Shown here: one piece after another, positions 45,660 through 57,891 of the stretch
Layout: every line of letters begins with the position of its first letter
Numbering within the stretch: the first letter of the stretch is position 1
Assembly: GCF_010499455.1 (NCBI RefSeq)
Contig: NZ_JAAGOH010000001.1
Span: 1-64,000, forward strand
DNA: 64,000 bases
Direction: 5' to 3'
Source: Ideonella livida
GTDB taxonomy: Bacteria > Pseudomonadota > Gammaproteobacteria > Burkholderiales > Burkholderiaceae_C
Program-made: the position numbers and the translations under genes
The notes under the pieces: generated by a model
Told to the model about the DNA's origin: nothing
What the model saw: only the letters and a program-made list of their open reading frames with translations
Databases searched by the model: none

Positions 45660-47000
45660 TCAGCCCTGGGCCAAACCCGCCAAGTGTTGGGCATGTGCGC
45701 GGGCCTGCTCAGCATCTTGTGCCTCGACCATCACCCGCAACACCGGCTCGGTGCCGGAGGGCCGGATCAGCACACGCCCGGCCGCCCCGAGCGACGCCTG
45801 TACCGCCTGGGTGCCGGCCACCAGCGCTGCGTTCTCGGTCCAGGGCCGCCGGTGGGTCAGCCTGACGTTGAGCATGACCTGCGGGAACAGCTGCACGCCC
45901 CGCAGCAGGCCCTCGCCCAGCGGCTGACCACTGCGCTGCACCGCCTGCAGCACCTGCAAGGCGCTGATGATGCCGTCACCCGTGCTGTGGCGGTCCAGGG
46001 CAAGCAAGTGCCCGGAGCTCTCGCCGCCCAGCACCCAGCCGCGGGCGCCCAGCTCCTCCAGCACATAGCGGTCACCCACCTTGGCGCGCACCAGGTCGAT
46101 GCCGCGACCACGCAACGCCGCCTCCACCGCCACATTGGTCATCAGGGTGCCCACCACGCCAGGCACCACCTCGCCCTGGGCCTGACGGTCAGCCGCCAGG
46201 GCCAGCAGCAGCTCGTCACCATTGAACAGGCGGCCCTGACCATCCACCAACTGCAGCCGGTCGGCATCGCCATCCAGCGCCACGCCAAAGTCGGCGCGGT
46301 GGGCGCGGACCGCCTCCACCAGCGCGCCCGGCGACGTGGCCCCCACGCCGTCGTTGATGTTCATGCCGTCCGGCTGGCAACCGATGGACACCACCTCGGC
46401 ACCGAGCTCATGGAACACCGCCGGCGCCACCTGATAGGCCGCGCCGTGCGCCGCATCCACCACCAGCTTCAGGCCCTTGAGCGTCATCTCGCCACTGACG
46501 GTGCTTTTACAGAACTCGACATACCGGCCCTGCGCATCGCTCAATCGGCGTGCACGGCCGAGCTGTGCCGAGTCCACCCAGTCGCAGGCCTCGGCCAAGG
46601 CCTCTTCCACCGCCAGTTCCCAGGCATCGGGGAGCTTCTCACCCCGGGCCGAGAAGAACTTGATGCCGTTGTCCGCAAAGGCATTGTGAGAGGCGCTGAT
46701 GACGACACCCAGGTCCAGCCGCAACGCCCGGGTGAGGTAGGCCACGCCAGGCGTGGGCAACGGACCGGTCAGCAGCACATTCACCCCCGCCGAGGCAAAA
46801 CCGGCCTCCAGCGCGCTCTCCAGCATGTAACCGGAGATGCGGGTGTCCTTGCCGATGAGCACCGTCGGCCGCCGTCCCTGCGCGTCACGCAGCAACACCC
46901 GGGCCACGGCATGTCCCAGGCGGAGCACAAAGTCCGGGGTGATGGGGGCCTGGCCCACCGTGCCGCGGATGCCATCGGTGCCAAAGTACTTGCGAGTCAT
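45660..47000 (-). CDS. glmM: Phosphoglucosamine mutase
   Basis: This 446-residue cytoplasmic enzyme turns glucosamine-6-phosphate into glucosamine-1-phosphate for peptidoglycan and LPS. Landmarks are the start [20 protein letters not shown], the phosphoserine loop [18 protein letters not shown], the metal loop [13 protein letters not shown], the sugar loop [19 protein letters not shown], and the phosphate loop [15 protein letters not shown]. Length is standard. It follows folP, the conserved ftsH-folP-glmM order. Confidence 0.97.
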   Translation of the reverse strand: MTRKYFGTDGIRGTVGQAPITPDFVLRLGHAVARVLLRDAQGRRPTVLIGKDTRISGYMLESALEAGFASAGVNVLLTGPLPTPGVAYLTRALRLDLGVVISASHNAFADNGIKFFSARGEKLPDAWELAVEEALAEACDWVDSAQLGRARRLSDAQGRYVEFCKSTVSGEMTLKGLKLVVDAAHGAAYQVAPAVFHELGAEVVSIGCQPDGMNINDGVGATSPGALVEAVRAHRADFGVALDGDADRLQLVDGQGRLFNGDELLLALAADRQAQGEVVPGVVGTLMTNVAVEAALRGRGIDLVRAKVGDRYVLEELGARGWVLGGESSGHLLALDRHSTGDGIISALQVLQAVQRSGQPLGEGLLRGVQLFPQVMLNVRLTHRRPWTENAALVAGTQAVQASLGAAGRVLIRPSGTEPVLRVMVEAQDAEQARAHAQHLAGLAQG

Positions 47001-47074
47001 GTCAGGGCTTTCTTCGAAGGCGCGGTGAGGGCCCACATCGGCCACCGCGCCACATCAGTTCCAGGGACCGGAAA

Positions 47075-47899
47075 TCAGGCCAGGCCGGCGGCGCGCCAGA
47101 CCTTCAAGGCATCCGCCGTCGCGGCCACGTCGTGCACCCGCACCACACGGGCCCCCCGCGCCACCGCCGCCAGGGCCGCCGCCACACTGGGCACCAACCG
47201 ATCCTGCACCGGCCGCCCCGTGATCTGCCCAAGCGTACCCTTGCGGGACCACCCCACCAGCAGCGGTCGGCCCAACGCCAGCAGTTGGGCCTGCTCGCGA
47301 AACAGGGTGAGGTTGTGGTCCAGCGTCTTGCCGAAGCCGTAGCCGGGATCCAGGACGATCGCCTCCGGCGACACGCCCGCCTGCACGACCGCGTTCAGGC
47401 GGGCCGCCAGGAAGGCCTCCACCTCCTGTGTGACGACCTCATAGCGCGGCGCCTGCTGCATGGTGGCGGGCTCGCCTTGCATGTGCATCAGGCAGATACC
47501 GGTGCCGGGGTAGCGCAGCACCGCGTCCAGCGCGCCTGGCCACTGCAGCGCACGGACGTCGTTGATGATGTCCACCCCCTCGGACAGCACGGCCGCGATG
47601 ACCTCCGGACGGCTGGTGTCCACCGAGACCGGCACCCCCAACCGCACGGCTGCCCGCACGACCGGCATCACCCGGTCCAGTTCCTCTTGCAACGGCGGCA
47701 TGGCCGCCCCGGGTCGGGTCGATTCGCCACCGATGTCCAGTAGGTCGGCCCCCTCTTCCACCAACTGCGCGCAGCGGGCGCCCAGGGCGGCAGCCGCGTG
47801 CCGGCCACCGTCAGAGAAAGAGTCGGGGGTCGCGTTGACGATGCCCATCACCCGGGGCGTGGACAGGTCGATCAGGAAACGGCGGGTCTGCCAATGCAT
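47075..47899 (-). CDS. folP: Dihydropteroate synthase
   Basis: This 274-residue TIM-barrel enzyme joins p-aminobenzoate to the pterin diphosphate in folate synthesis and is the sulphonamide target. Motifs are GIVNATPDSFSDGGRH, DIGGESTRPGAAMP, INDVRALQW, and GWSRKGTLGQITGRPV. The Lys and Arg of the last two segments are the pterin and sulphonamide contacts of the family. It lies between ftsH (hairpin between) and glmM. Confidence 0.97.
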   Translation of the reverse strand: MHWQTRRFLIDLSTPRVMGIVNATPDSFSDGGRHAAAALGARCAQLVEEGADLLDIGGESTRPGAAMPPLQEELDRVMPVVRAAVRLGVPVSVDTSRPEVIAAVLSEGVDIINDVRALQWPGALDAVLRYPGTGICLMHMQGEPATMQQAPRYEVVTQEVEAFLAARLNAVVQAGVSPEAIVLDPGYGFGKTLDHNLTLFREQAQLLALGRPLLVGWSRKGTLGQITGRPVQDRLVPSVAAALAAVARGARVVRVHDVAATADALKVWRAAGLA

Positions 47900-47930
47900 G
47901 GTGACGGTGGTGGTGGCGAGGGGGAGGAAT

Positions 47931-47954
47931 GCAAACGGGGCCCGAAGGCCCCGT
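47931..47954 (-). terminator. Probable terminator between ftsH and folP
   Basis: On the minus strand ACGGGGCC and GGCCCCGT form an 8-bp stem around TTCG, followed by TTTGCATT. The T run is short, so some read-through into folP is likely. Confidence 0.6.
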
Positions 47955-47972
47955 GCTGGCGAAAAAGTCGCC

Positions 47973-49877
47973 TCAGGCCGCCGCGGCGGCGCCGTCGGTG
48001 CTCACAGGCGGAGTCGGGCCATTGCCCCCACGCTGCGACGACGGCGACCAGTCCTTGGGCGGACGCGGCGGCTTGCCATTCATGATGTCGTCAATCTGCT
48101 CGCTGTCGATGGTTTCCCACTCCAGCAGCGCCTTGGCCATCGCGTGCATCTTGTCCTGATGCTCCTCGATGTGGTGGCGCGCGATGGCGTACTGCTCATC
48201 GATGATCTTGCGGATCACCGCGTCCACCTTGCGCATGGTCTCTTCGGACATGCTGGTGGTCTTGGTGACCGAGCGACCGAGAAACACCTCGCCCTCGTTT
48301 TCGGCGTAGACCATCGGGCCAAGCTCATCGGTCATACCGTAGCGGGTGACCATGTCGCGGGCAATCTGGGTGGCCCGCTCGAAATCGTTGCTGGCGCCGG
48401 TGGTCATCTGGTTCATGAACACCTCTTCGGCGATGCGCCCACCGAACAGCACCGAGATGGTCGAGAGCATGCGCTCCTTGTCCATGCTGTAGCGATCACC
48501 CTCCGGCAGTTGCATCGTCACGCCCAGCGCACGTCCACGCGGGATCACGGTGACCTTGTGCACCGGATCGGTCTTGGGCATCAGGCGTGCCACCAAGGCA
48601 TGGCCGGCCTCGTGGTAGGCGGTGTTCTTGCGTTCTTCCTCGGGCATGACCATGGACTTGCGCTCAGGCCCCATCATGATCTTGTCCTTGGCCTTCTCAA
48701 AGTCGACCATTTCCACCACCCGGCCATTGCGCCGGGCGGCGAACAGGGCCGCCTCGTTGACCAGGTTGGCCAGGTCAGCACCAGAGAAGCCAGGCGTGCC
48801 CCGCGCCAGGATGTCGGCACGGATGTCCTGACCCACCGGCACCTTGCGCATGTGCACGCCCAGGATCTGCTCGCGGCCGCGCACATCCGGCAGGGTCACA
48901 TAGACCTGCCGGTCGAAACGGCCGGGACGCAGCAGGGCCGGATCTAGGATGTCAGGACGGTTGGTGGCCGCCATCACGATCACGCCCAGGTTGGTCTCGA
49001 AGCCGTCCATCTCGACCAGCATCTGGTTGAGGGTTTGCTCGCGCTCGTCGTTGCCGCCGCCCAGGCCGGCACCACGGTGGCGACCGACTGCGTCGATTTC
49101 GTCGACGAAGATGATGCAGGGGGCGCTCTTCTTGGCCTGCTCGAACATGTCGCGCACTCGGGCTGCCCCCACGCCGACGAACATTTCGACGAAGTCCGAG
49201 CCCGAGATGCTGAAGAACGGCACCTTGGCCTCACCGGCGATGGCCTTGGCCAGCAGCGTCTTACCGGTACCCGGCGGGCCGACCAGCAGCACGCCGCGCG
49301 GGATGCGACCGCCGAGCTTCTGGAACTTCTGCGGATCTTTCAGGAAATCGACCAGTTCCTTGACCTCTTCCTTGGCCTCGTCGCAGCCGGCGACGTCGGC
49401 GAAGGTGGTCGAGTTGTTGGCCTCGTCCAGCATGCGGGCCTTGCTCTTGCCGAAGCTGAACGCCCCGCCCTTGCCGCCACCCTGCATTTGGCGCATGAAA
49501 TAGATCCACACGCCGATGAGCAACAGCATCGGCCCCCAGGACAGCAGCAGGCTCTGCAAGAGGCCCGGCTCCTCGCGGGCACGCACGTCAAAGCGCACGC
49601 CGTTGCTGATCAGGTCGCCGGTCAGGCCGCGATCAAGGAAGGTGCCGGTGGTGCGGATGCGGCCGCCGTCACTGGTTTCAGCGGCGATCTCGACGCTGCC
49701 AGGCCCTTCCTGGATGGTCACGTTCTTGATGCGCTTGTTGCGCACCATCTCCAGGAACTCTGAATAACCGACTTGCTGGCCGCCAACCGCGGTGCGGTCG
49801 AACTGCTTGAATACGGTGAACAGCACCAGGGCGATCACCAGCCAAACGGCGACTTTGGACATCCAGGGATTGTTCAC
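47973..49877 (-). CDS. ftsH: ATP-dependent zinc metalloprotease FtsH
   Basis: This 634-residue inner-membrane protease degrades misfolded membrane proteins and short-lived regulators. Two membrane segments flank a periplasmic domain ([17 protein letters not shown], and [18 protein letters not shown]). The AAA domain has Walker A GPPGTGKT at 200-207, Walker [13 protein letters not shown] and the SRH region [20 protein letters not shown]. The zinc site is HEAGH at 422-426. The start is GTG 49877 with AAAGGAG five bases upstream. A short hairpin (GGTCCC/GGGACC, 49921-49935) lies in the leader and a TAGAAT (49968-49973) may be the -10. Confidence 0.97.
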   Translation of the reverse strand: MNNPWMSKVAVWLVIALVLFTVFKQFDRTAVGGQQVGYSEFLEMVRNKRIKNVTIQEGPGSVEIAAETSDGGRIRTTGTFLDRGLTGDLISNGVRFDVRAREEPGLLQSLLLSWGPMLLLIGVWIYFMRQMQGGGKGGAFSFGKSKARMLDEANNSTTFADVAGCDEAKEEVKELVDFLKDPQKFQKLGGRIPRGVLLVGPPGTGKTLLAKAIAGEAKVPFFSISGSDFVEMFVGVGAARVRDMFEQAKKSAPCIIFVDEIDAVGRHRGAGLGGGNDEREQTLNQMLVEMDGFETNLGVIVMAATNRPDILDPALLRPGRFDRQVYVTLPDVRGREQILGVHMRKVPVGQDIRADILARGTPGFSGADLANLVNEAALFAARRNGRVVEMVDFEKAKDKIMMGPERKSMVMPEEERKNTAYHEAGHALVARLMPKTDPVHKVTVIPRGRALGVTMQLPEGDRYSMDKERMLSTISVLFGGRIAEEVFMNQMTTGASNDFERATQIARDMVTRYGMTDELGPMVYAENEGEVFLGRSVTKTTSMSEETMRKVDAVIRKIIDEQYAIARHHIEEHQDKMHAMAKALLEWETIDSEQIDDIMNGKPPRPPKDWSPSSQRGGNGPTPPVSTDGAAAAA

Positions 49878-50049
49878 CGTGGCTCCTTTGCTTCGTACAT
49901 GGGCATCGATGTTGGCTGCCGGTCCCGGCGGGACCAGCCAGTCTCCACTTCAGCGTAGATGCGGGCGATTCTAAGCAACTCAATACCCCCCTTCAGAAAG
50001 GCGGCTTGACGGCCGCTTGGGGCGGTGCTCTGGGGTTTTCGGAAAGAGA

Positions 50050-50724
50050 TCATGTCCGCTTGAGACCCATGCCGACCAGAAAGGTTTCGGATGAGCGGTC
50101 TCTTGACGACTTGGGCTTGTGGACCTTGACCACCCGGAAATGCTGACGGAACAGGCGCACAAGCTCCTCGTAGGCACCGCCATGGAACACCTTGGCCACC
50201 AAGGCGCCGTCGCTGCGCAGGTGGCCGATGGCGAAGTCCACGGCCAGCTCCACCAGGTTGGCGATACGCGCCGCATCGGTGTCGCCGATGCCCGACAGGT
50301 TGGGCGCCATGTCCGACACCACCAGGTCGACCGCACGGCCACCCAGCGCCTGCTCCAGTTCGGCCAGCACGGCGTCCTCGCGGAAGTCGCCCTGTATGAA
50401 CTGCACGCCCTCGATGGGCTCCATCTCAAGCAGGTCCAGCGCAATCAGCGTGCCCTCCAGCTCGCCGGAGGCCGCCCCCCCGGCGCCTGCCACCTTGGGC
50501 GCAAAACGGCGCCTCAGGTACTGGCTCCATGCCCCCGGGGCGGAGCCCAGATCCACCACGACCTGCCCCGGCCGAACCAGGTGGAACACCTCGTCGAGCT
50601 CCTTGAGCTTGTAGGCCGCACGGGCCCGGAATCCCTCCTTCTGCGCCAGGCGCACCCAGGGATCGGTGACGTGGTCGTGCAGCCACGCCTTGTTGACCTT
50701 CTTGCTCTTGGTGTTGACTTTCAT
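50050..50724 (-). CDS. rlmE: 23S rRNA 2'-O-methyltransferase (U2552)
   Basis: This 224-residue RrmJ/FtsJ enzyme methylates U2552 of 23S rRNA using S-adenosylmethionine. The start [20 protein letters not shown] leads to catalytic Lys in [15 protein letters not shown], the SAM site [15 protein letters not shown], Asp in [14 protein letters not shown], and Lys in [16 protein letters not shown]. The segment [13 protein letters not shown] closes the fold. There is an Ala/Gly insert ([14 protein letters not shown]). It lies upstream of ftsH, 172 bp apart, and diverges from yhbY across 21 bp. Confidence 0.96.
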   Translation of the reverse strand: MKVNTKSKKVNKAWLHDHVTDPWVRLAQKEGFRARAAYKLKELDEVFHLVRPGQVVVDLGSAPGAWSQYLRRRFAPKVAGAGGAASGELEGTLIALDLLEMEPIEGVQFIQGDFREDAVLAELEQALGGRAVDLVVSDMAPNLSGIGDTDAARIANLVELAVDFAIGHLRSDGALVAKVFHGGAYEELVRLFRQHFRVVKVHKPKSSRDRSSETFLVGMGLKRT

Positions 50725-50760
50725 GCTAGCGGGGATAATACGGCGATGCCTGCCATTCAA
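50714..50760. promoter_or_regulatory. Overlapping divergent promoters of rlmE and yhbY
   Basis: The 21-bp gap holds GGGATAATACGG. GATAAT (50734-50739) faces yhbY, and its complement gives TATTAT (50740-50735) facing rlmE. TTGACT (50714) lies before the first and TTGAAT (50760-50755) before the second, each with a short 14-bp spacer. The predicted transcript starts fall at, or about four bases before, the two start codons. Confidence 0.55.
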
Positions 50761-51222
50761 TTGACACCCGCCGAGCGCAAGGCGAAGCGGAGTGAAGCCC
50801 ATCATCTCAACCCGGTCGTCCTCATCGGGGCCGACGGCCTGACCGAGGCCGTGAAAAAGGAGACCGACGCCGCGCTCAAGGCCCACGGCCTCATCAAGCT
50901 GCGCGTCTTCTCCGACGACCGCACCGCCCGCGAGGCGATGATGAATACCCTGGCCGAAGAACTCGACGCCGCGGCGGTCCAGCACATCGGCAAGCTGCTG
51001 GTGCTTTGGCGCCCGGTGCCGGAGAAGGCCGAGGAGGCCGGCGCGCCGCGCGGCAGTGCCCCCAAGACCTTCAAGGTGGTGAAGTACAACAACAACGGTA
51101 CCGGCCGGCCCACCATTTCCAAGGTCACCGTGTTCGGCAACCAGCGCCTGACCGCCGGCGGCAACGTCAAGCGCGCCAAGACGCGCACGGTGAGCACCAA
51201 GAAGCGTTCCCAAGACCGCTGA
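50746..51222 (+). CDS. yhbY: YhbY family RNA-binding protein
   Basis: This 158-residue protein has a CRM (CRS1-YhbY) domain in residues 5-100 ([40 protein letters not shown], and LIKLRV). E. coli YhbY binds precursor large ribosomal subunits. The domain's GxxG loop is here [11 protein letters not shown] basic C-terminal tail ([18 protein letters not shown]) extends past the ~97-residue E. coli form. The divergent pairing with rlmE, also a large-subunit factor, is common in betaproteobacteria. No good ribosome site precedes the ATG. Confidence 0.92.
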   Translation: MPAIQLTPAERKAKRSEAHHLNPVVLIGADGLTEAVKKETDAALKAHGLIKLRVFSDDRTAREAMMNTLAEELDAAAVQHIGKLLVLWRPVPEKAEEAGAPRGSAPKTFKVVKYNNNGTGRPTISKVTVFGNQRLTAGGNVKRAKTRTVSTKKRSQDR

Positions 51223-51232
51223 CACCGGGGAA

Positions 51233-51252
51233 GGCACGGCACCGGCCGTGCC
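51233..51252. terminator. Hairpin between convergent yhbY and DUF4149 genes
   Basis: GGCACGGC (51233-51240) and GCCGTGCC (51245-51252) form a perfect 8-bp stem with an ACCG loop, ten bases after yhbY. No T tract follows. Confidence 0.45.
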
Positions 51253-51351
51253 GCTCTCCGCCGAGAAACCGGCCGCCCACAGGCGGCTGCTCCCACATCA
51301 GGGTCGGCGCTTGCCCGGAGAACTCACACGCGTCCCCGCAGCCGGCCGCGT

Positions 51352-51855
51352 TCAACGTGGCGGCGTCCAAGCCAGACGCAGGGCATGCACGCTCACCAGC
51401 ACCGACTTGAGCGCGAACAGCCCAAAGCTGAGCGCATGCAGCTGGCCGAAACTCAAGGGCGTGGACTGACCCGCCTTGGCCATGGCCAGCCAGGGCTGGA
51501 GCACGTAGTAGCCCACCACGGTGCAGGCGATGGCACCAAGGGCCAGCCCCATGCCCAGGGAGAAACCACTGCCCTGACCGGCCTGCGCGCGATCGGCCGC
51601 CAGACGCCGCTCCAAGACCAGCATCAATACGCCCAGCAGCAACCCAAGCGCAGCCTCACGCTGGAAGATGTGGGCCACCACAGCGCCGGCCATCGGCCTG
51701 TCCAGCGTGGCAAATGGCGCCGGCGTTCCCAGGAACGCCACCGACCATAGGGCCCCGGCCCACAGGCCTGGCAACACGCGCCGGACCACATCCAGCCCAC
51801 GCGGCAGATGCACCGGCACGGCCGGCACCGAAGGGTTGTCGTCGGGTCGGGACAT
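51352..51855 (-). CDS. DUF4149 membrane protein
   Basis: This 167-residue protein has four hydrophobic segments (for example LPGLWAGALWSVAFLGTPAP and GMGLALGAIACTVVGYYVL). The layout and the motifs GxWAGxLW and LHALSFGLFALKSVLV fit the DUF4149 family of unknown function. It lies 29 bp after greA on the same strand and convergent with yhbY. Co-transcription with greA is likely. Confidence 0.8.
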   Translation of the reverse strand: MSRPDDNPSVPAVPVHLPRGLDVVRRVLPGLWAGALWSVAFLGTPAPFATLDRPMAGAVVAHIFQREAALGLLLGVLMLVLERRLAADRAQAGQGSGFSLGMGLALGAIACTVVGYYVLQPWLAMAKAGQSTPLSFGQLHALSFGLFALKSVLVSVHALRLAWTPPR

Positions 51856-51884
51856 GGCCGTGCCGTGTGTGTCGCCAGCCCGCT

Positions 51885-52361
51885 TCAGCGGTAGTGGATG
51901 CCGACGATCTCGTAGTGGCGCAGGCCACCCGGCGCCTTCACCTCGGCCACATCACCCTCCTCCTTGCCGATCAGGGCACGGGCGATGGGCGAGCTGATGG
52001 ACACCAGGCCCAGCTTCAGGTCGGCCTCGTCGTCGCCGACGATCTGGTACGTGACGCGGTTGCCAGTGTCCTCATCCTCCAGGTCCACCGTGGCGCCGAA
52101 CACCACCTTACCCCCCGCATCCAATGCGGCAGGGTCAATGATCTTGGCCGCTGAGAGCTTGCCCTCGATCTCCAGGATGCGGCCCTCGATGAAGCCCTGC
52201 TTGTCCTTGGCGGCCTCGTACTCGGCGTTCTCCGACAGGTCGCCCTGGGCACGCGCCTCGGCAATGGCCTGAATGACCGCGTGGCGCTCGACGGTCTTGA
52301 GCCGGTGCAGCTCTTCCTTGAGCTTTTCGGCGCCGCGCTTGGTCAGGGGAATGGTGCTCAT
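51885..52361 (-). CDS. greA: Transcription elongation factor GreA
   Basis: This 158-residue factor enters the RNA polymerase secondary channel and stimulates cleavage of backtracked RNA. The N-terminal coiled coil ([20 protein letters not shown]) carries the acidic tip in [20 protein letters not shown]. The C-terminal FKBP-like domain includes [23 protein letters not shown] 52361 is the family start ([10 protein letters not shown]). A terminator-like hairpin with a T tract ends just 11 bases upstream, and no ribosome site is visible. Confidence 0.97.
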   Translation of the reverse strand: MSTIPLTKRGAEKLKEELHRLKTVERHAVIQAIAEARAQGDLSENAEYEAAKDKQGFIEGRILEIEGKLSAAKIIDPAALDAGGKVVFGATVDLEDEDTGNRVTYQIVGDDEADLKLGLVSISSPIARALIGKEEGDVAEVKAPGGLRHYEIVGIHYR

Positions 52362-52371
52362 GTCGTGTGCA

Positions 52372-52406
52372 GAAAAATGAAAACGCGCCACGGATCGTGG
52401 CGCGTT
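52372..52406 (-). terminator. Intrinsic terminator between carB and greA
   Basis: On the minus strand AACGCGCCACG and CGTGGCGCGTT form a perfect 11-bp stem with a three-base loop, followed by TTTTCATTTTTC. It should stop transcripts coming from carB. Its 3' end lies 11 bases before the greA ATG, so it also falls inside any greA leader. Confidence 0.88.
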
Positions 52407-52491
52407 GCGATGGAACCCGACTCCGCACCCAAGATGCGGAATCGGAAAACGGCGCGGAGTTTAAGGCATTTGCCCTGCGCCCACAGCCGGG

Positions 52492-55746
<3,255 letters not shown>

Positions 55747-55787
55747 GGTTTTCGAGTGTGTGGTCGGTCAGGAGCGGCGGGGCCGGT

Positions 55788-56429
55788 TCATTCGAGGCTG
55801 GCGGTGGCCAGCTTGGCGCCAAAGCCGATGAACATGGCGCCGACCCCGGAGCTCATCGCGCTGGCCGTGCGGCGGTGTGCGCGGAAGGCCTGGGCCAGGC
55901 GAGCGCCCGCGAAGATCAGCACCGACAGGTACAGGGCGCTGCAGATCTGGGCGATCAGGCCGAGCGCCAGAAAGGTGAGTCCGGGATGCGGGTAGGCCGG
56001 ATCCACGAACTGGATGAAGAACGACACGAAGAACAGGATGGCCTTGGGATTGAGCAGGCTGATGACCAGGGCCTTGCGGAAGGGCTGGGCCAGGTCCTGG
56101 TGGCTGACCCTCTGCTCCACCACCTCGGCGCGCCAGCGCTTGACCGCGCCGCGCAGCAGCTGCAGGCCAACCCAGAACAGGTAGCCGGCCCCCACCACCT
56201 TGACCACCATGAACAGCGCCGGCAGTGCCTTGAGCACCGAGGCAGCCCCCAGGGCGGCCAGGGTCATCAACACCGCATCCCCCACAAACACGCCGCAGGC
56301 GCCGGCATAGCCGGAGCGCACGCCCCGCTGGGCGGCGACCGACAGCACGAACAGTGAGTTCGGCCCCGGCAGCAGCACGATGGCGATGGTGCCCAGCAGA
56401 TAGGTCCAGGGGTCGGTGATGCCGAACAT
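55788..56429 (-). CDS. LysE/RhtB-family amino-acid exporter (LeuE-like)
   Basis: This 213-residue inner-membrane protein has about six hydrophobic segments. The start (MFGITDPWTYLLGTIAIVLL) and the signature PGPNSLFVLSVAAQRGVRSG place it in the LysE/RhtB exporter family, with SLLNPKAILFFVSFFIQFVD typical of LeuE. Substrates in the family are neutral or basic amino acids. It sits between carA (25-bp gap) and carB (41-bp gap) on the same strand, so it is almost surely in the car operon. Confidence 0.9.
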   Translation of the reverse strand: MFGITDPWTYLLGTIAIVLLPGPNSLFVLSVAAQRGVRSGYAGACGVFVGDAVLMTLAALGAASVLKALPALFMVVKVVGAGYLFWVGLQLLRGAVKRWRAEVVEQRVSHQDLAQPFRKALVISLLNPKAILFFVSFFIQFVDPAYPHPGLTFLALGLIAQICSALYLSVLIFAGARLAQAFRAHRRTASAMSSGVGAMFIGFGAKLATASLE

Positions 56430-56454
56430 GGAGGTGTCCTTCGGTGACGCCCGC

Positions 56455-57624
56455 TCAGGCCTTCTGGGCCGTCTTCTGGGCCGTCATCAGGTCGATGAAA
56501 CGGTCGAACAGGTAGGCGATGTCGTGCGGGCCGGGGGAGGCTTCCGGATGGCCCTGGAAGCAGAACGCCGGCTTGTCGGTGCGGGCCAGACCCTGCAGCG
56601 TGCCGTCGAACAGGCTGATGTGGGTGGCGCGCAGGTTGGCTGGCAGCGACTCGGCGTCCACCGCAAAACCGTGGTTCTGGCTGGTGATCGACACGCGGCC
56701 GTTGTCCAGGTCCTTGACCGGATGGTTGCCACCGTGGTGGCCGAACTTCATCTTGAAGGTCTTGGCGCCCGAGGCCAGGGCCATGATCTGGTGACCCAGG
56801 CAGATGCCGAAGGTCGGGATACCGGTCTCGATCAGCGTCTTGGCCGCCGCGATGGCGTAGTCGCAAGGTTGCGGATCGCCAGGGCCGTTGGACAGGAAGA
56901 TGCCGTCCGGGTTGTGCTGGAGCACCTCGGCAGCGGGCGTCTTGGCCGGCACCACGGTGACCTTGCAGCCCCGCTCAGCCAGCATGCGCAGGATGTTGCG
57001 CTTGACGCCGAAGTCATAGGCCACCACATGGAACTTGGGCGCGGTCTGTGTGCCGTAGCCGCTGCCCAGCTTCCACTCGGTCTCGGTCCAGACGAAGGAC
57101 TCGGCCGAAGTGACGACCTGCGCCAGGTCCTGGCCGGCCATGTTGGGCGCGGCCTGTGCCTTGGCGATGGCGTCGGCCACATCGGCGGCGCTCACCACAT
57201 GGCCCTCGGCGAAGGTGGCGATGCAGCCGCTTTGCGCGCCCGTCGTGCGCAGCACGCGGGTCAGCCGGCGGGTGTCGATGTCGGCAATGGCCACCGTGCC
57301 CTCGGCCTTCAGGTAGTCCGAAAGGGACTGCGACTGACGGAAGTTCGACACGCGGACCGGCAGGTCCTTGATGATCAAGCCAGCGGCATGGACTTTGGCA
57401 GCCTCGACATCCTCGGCGTTCACACCGTAGTTACCGATGTGCGGATACGTCAGGGTGACGATCTGCCGGCAGTACGACGGGTCGGTGAGGATTTCTTGGT
57501 AGCCGGTGAGTGCGGTGTTGAACACCACTTCACCGACCGTATGACCGGCTGCGCCGATCGAGGTGCCGGAAAAGACCGTGCCGTCTGCGAGTGCCAAGAT
57601 TGCGGGGGCTGAGACGGGCAGCAA
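56455..57624 (-). CDS. carA: Carbamoyl-phosphate synthase small subunit (TTG start)
   Basis: This 389-residue glutaminase releases ammonia for CarB. The N-terminal domain starts [18 protein letters not shown] and contains [20 protein letters not shown]. The class I amidotransferase domain has the nucleophile Cys in [13 protein letters not shown] and the His-Glu end in [15 protein letters not shown]. The preferred start is TTG 57624, with GGAG seven bases upstream and family-length agreement. ATG 57681 would add 19 atypical residues. The 267-bp leader contains CATAAT (57758-57763) as a possible -10. Confidence 0.95.
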   Translation of the reverse strand: MLPVSAPAILALADGTVFSGTSIGAAGHTVGEVVFNTALTGYQEILTDPSYCRQIVTLTYPHIGNYGVNAEDVEAAKVHAAGLIIKDLPVRVSNFRQSQSLSDYLKAEGTVAIADIDTRRLTRVLRTTGAQSGCIATFAEGHVVSAADVADAIAKAQAAPNMAGQDLAQVVTSAESFVWTETEWKLGSGYGTQTAPKFHVVAYDFGVKRNILRMLAERGCKVTVVPAKTPAAEVLQHNPDGIFLSNGPGDPQPCDYAIAAAKTLIETGIPTFGICLGHQIMALASGAKTFKMKFGHHGGNHPVKDLDNGRVSITSQNHGFAVDAESLPANLRATHISLFDGTLQGLARTDKPAFCFQGHPEASPGPHDIAYLFDRFIDLMTAQKTAQKA

Positions 57625-57891
57625 AGGAAGACTCCGGTGTTTGCGCGCCCAACCCGTCACCAACGACTGCCGATGAAACATCTGCAGGCTGGCTCGGCAA
57701 GGAGAGTTCGGAAGACGAGGACTCGCTGGGCGGCTTTTGTTTGGGGTAAACCCGCTGATTATGGCATGAAAAAGACAGTCATGCCCAATCCCGCTTGCTT
57801 GTCACCGGTCTTTCTGTGCAGGCGCGCCTGCCTTCACGCTTGCCGGCGCTCCGCGACGGGCGGGCCGCTTGGCACCCGCCCACGCCACCCC

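Noticed and set aside
44628-47342. 904-residue plus-strand open frame
   Set aside because: Antisense to the PilJ-N-like gene, glmM and part of folP.
49921-49935. RNA thermosensor before ftsH
   Set aside because: The 6-bp GGTCCC/GGGACC hairpin does not cover the ribosome site, so a thermosensor cannot be argued.
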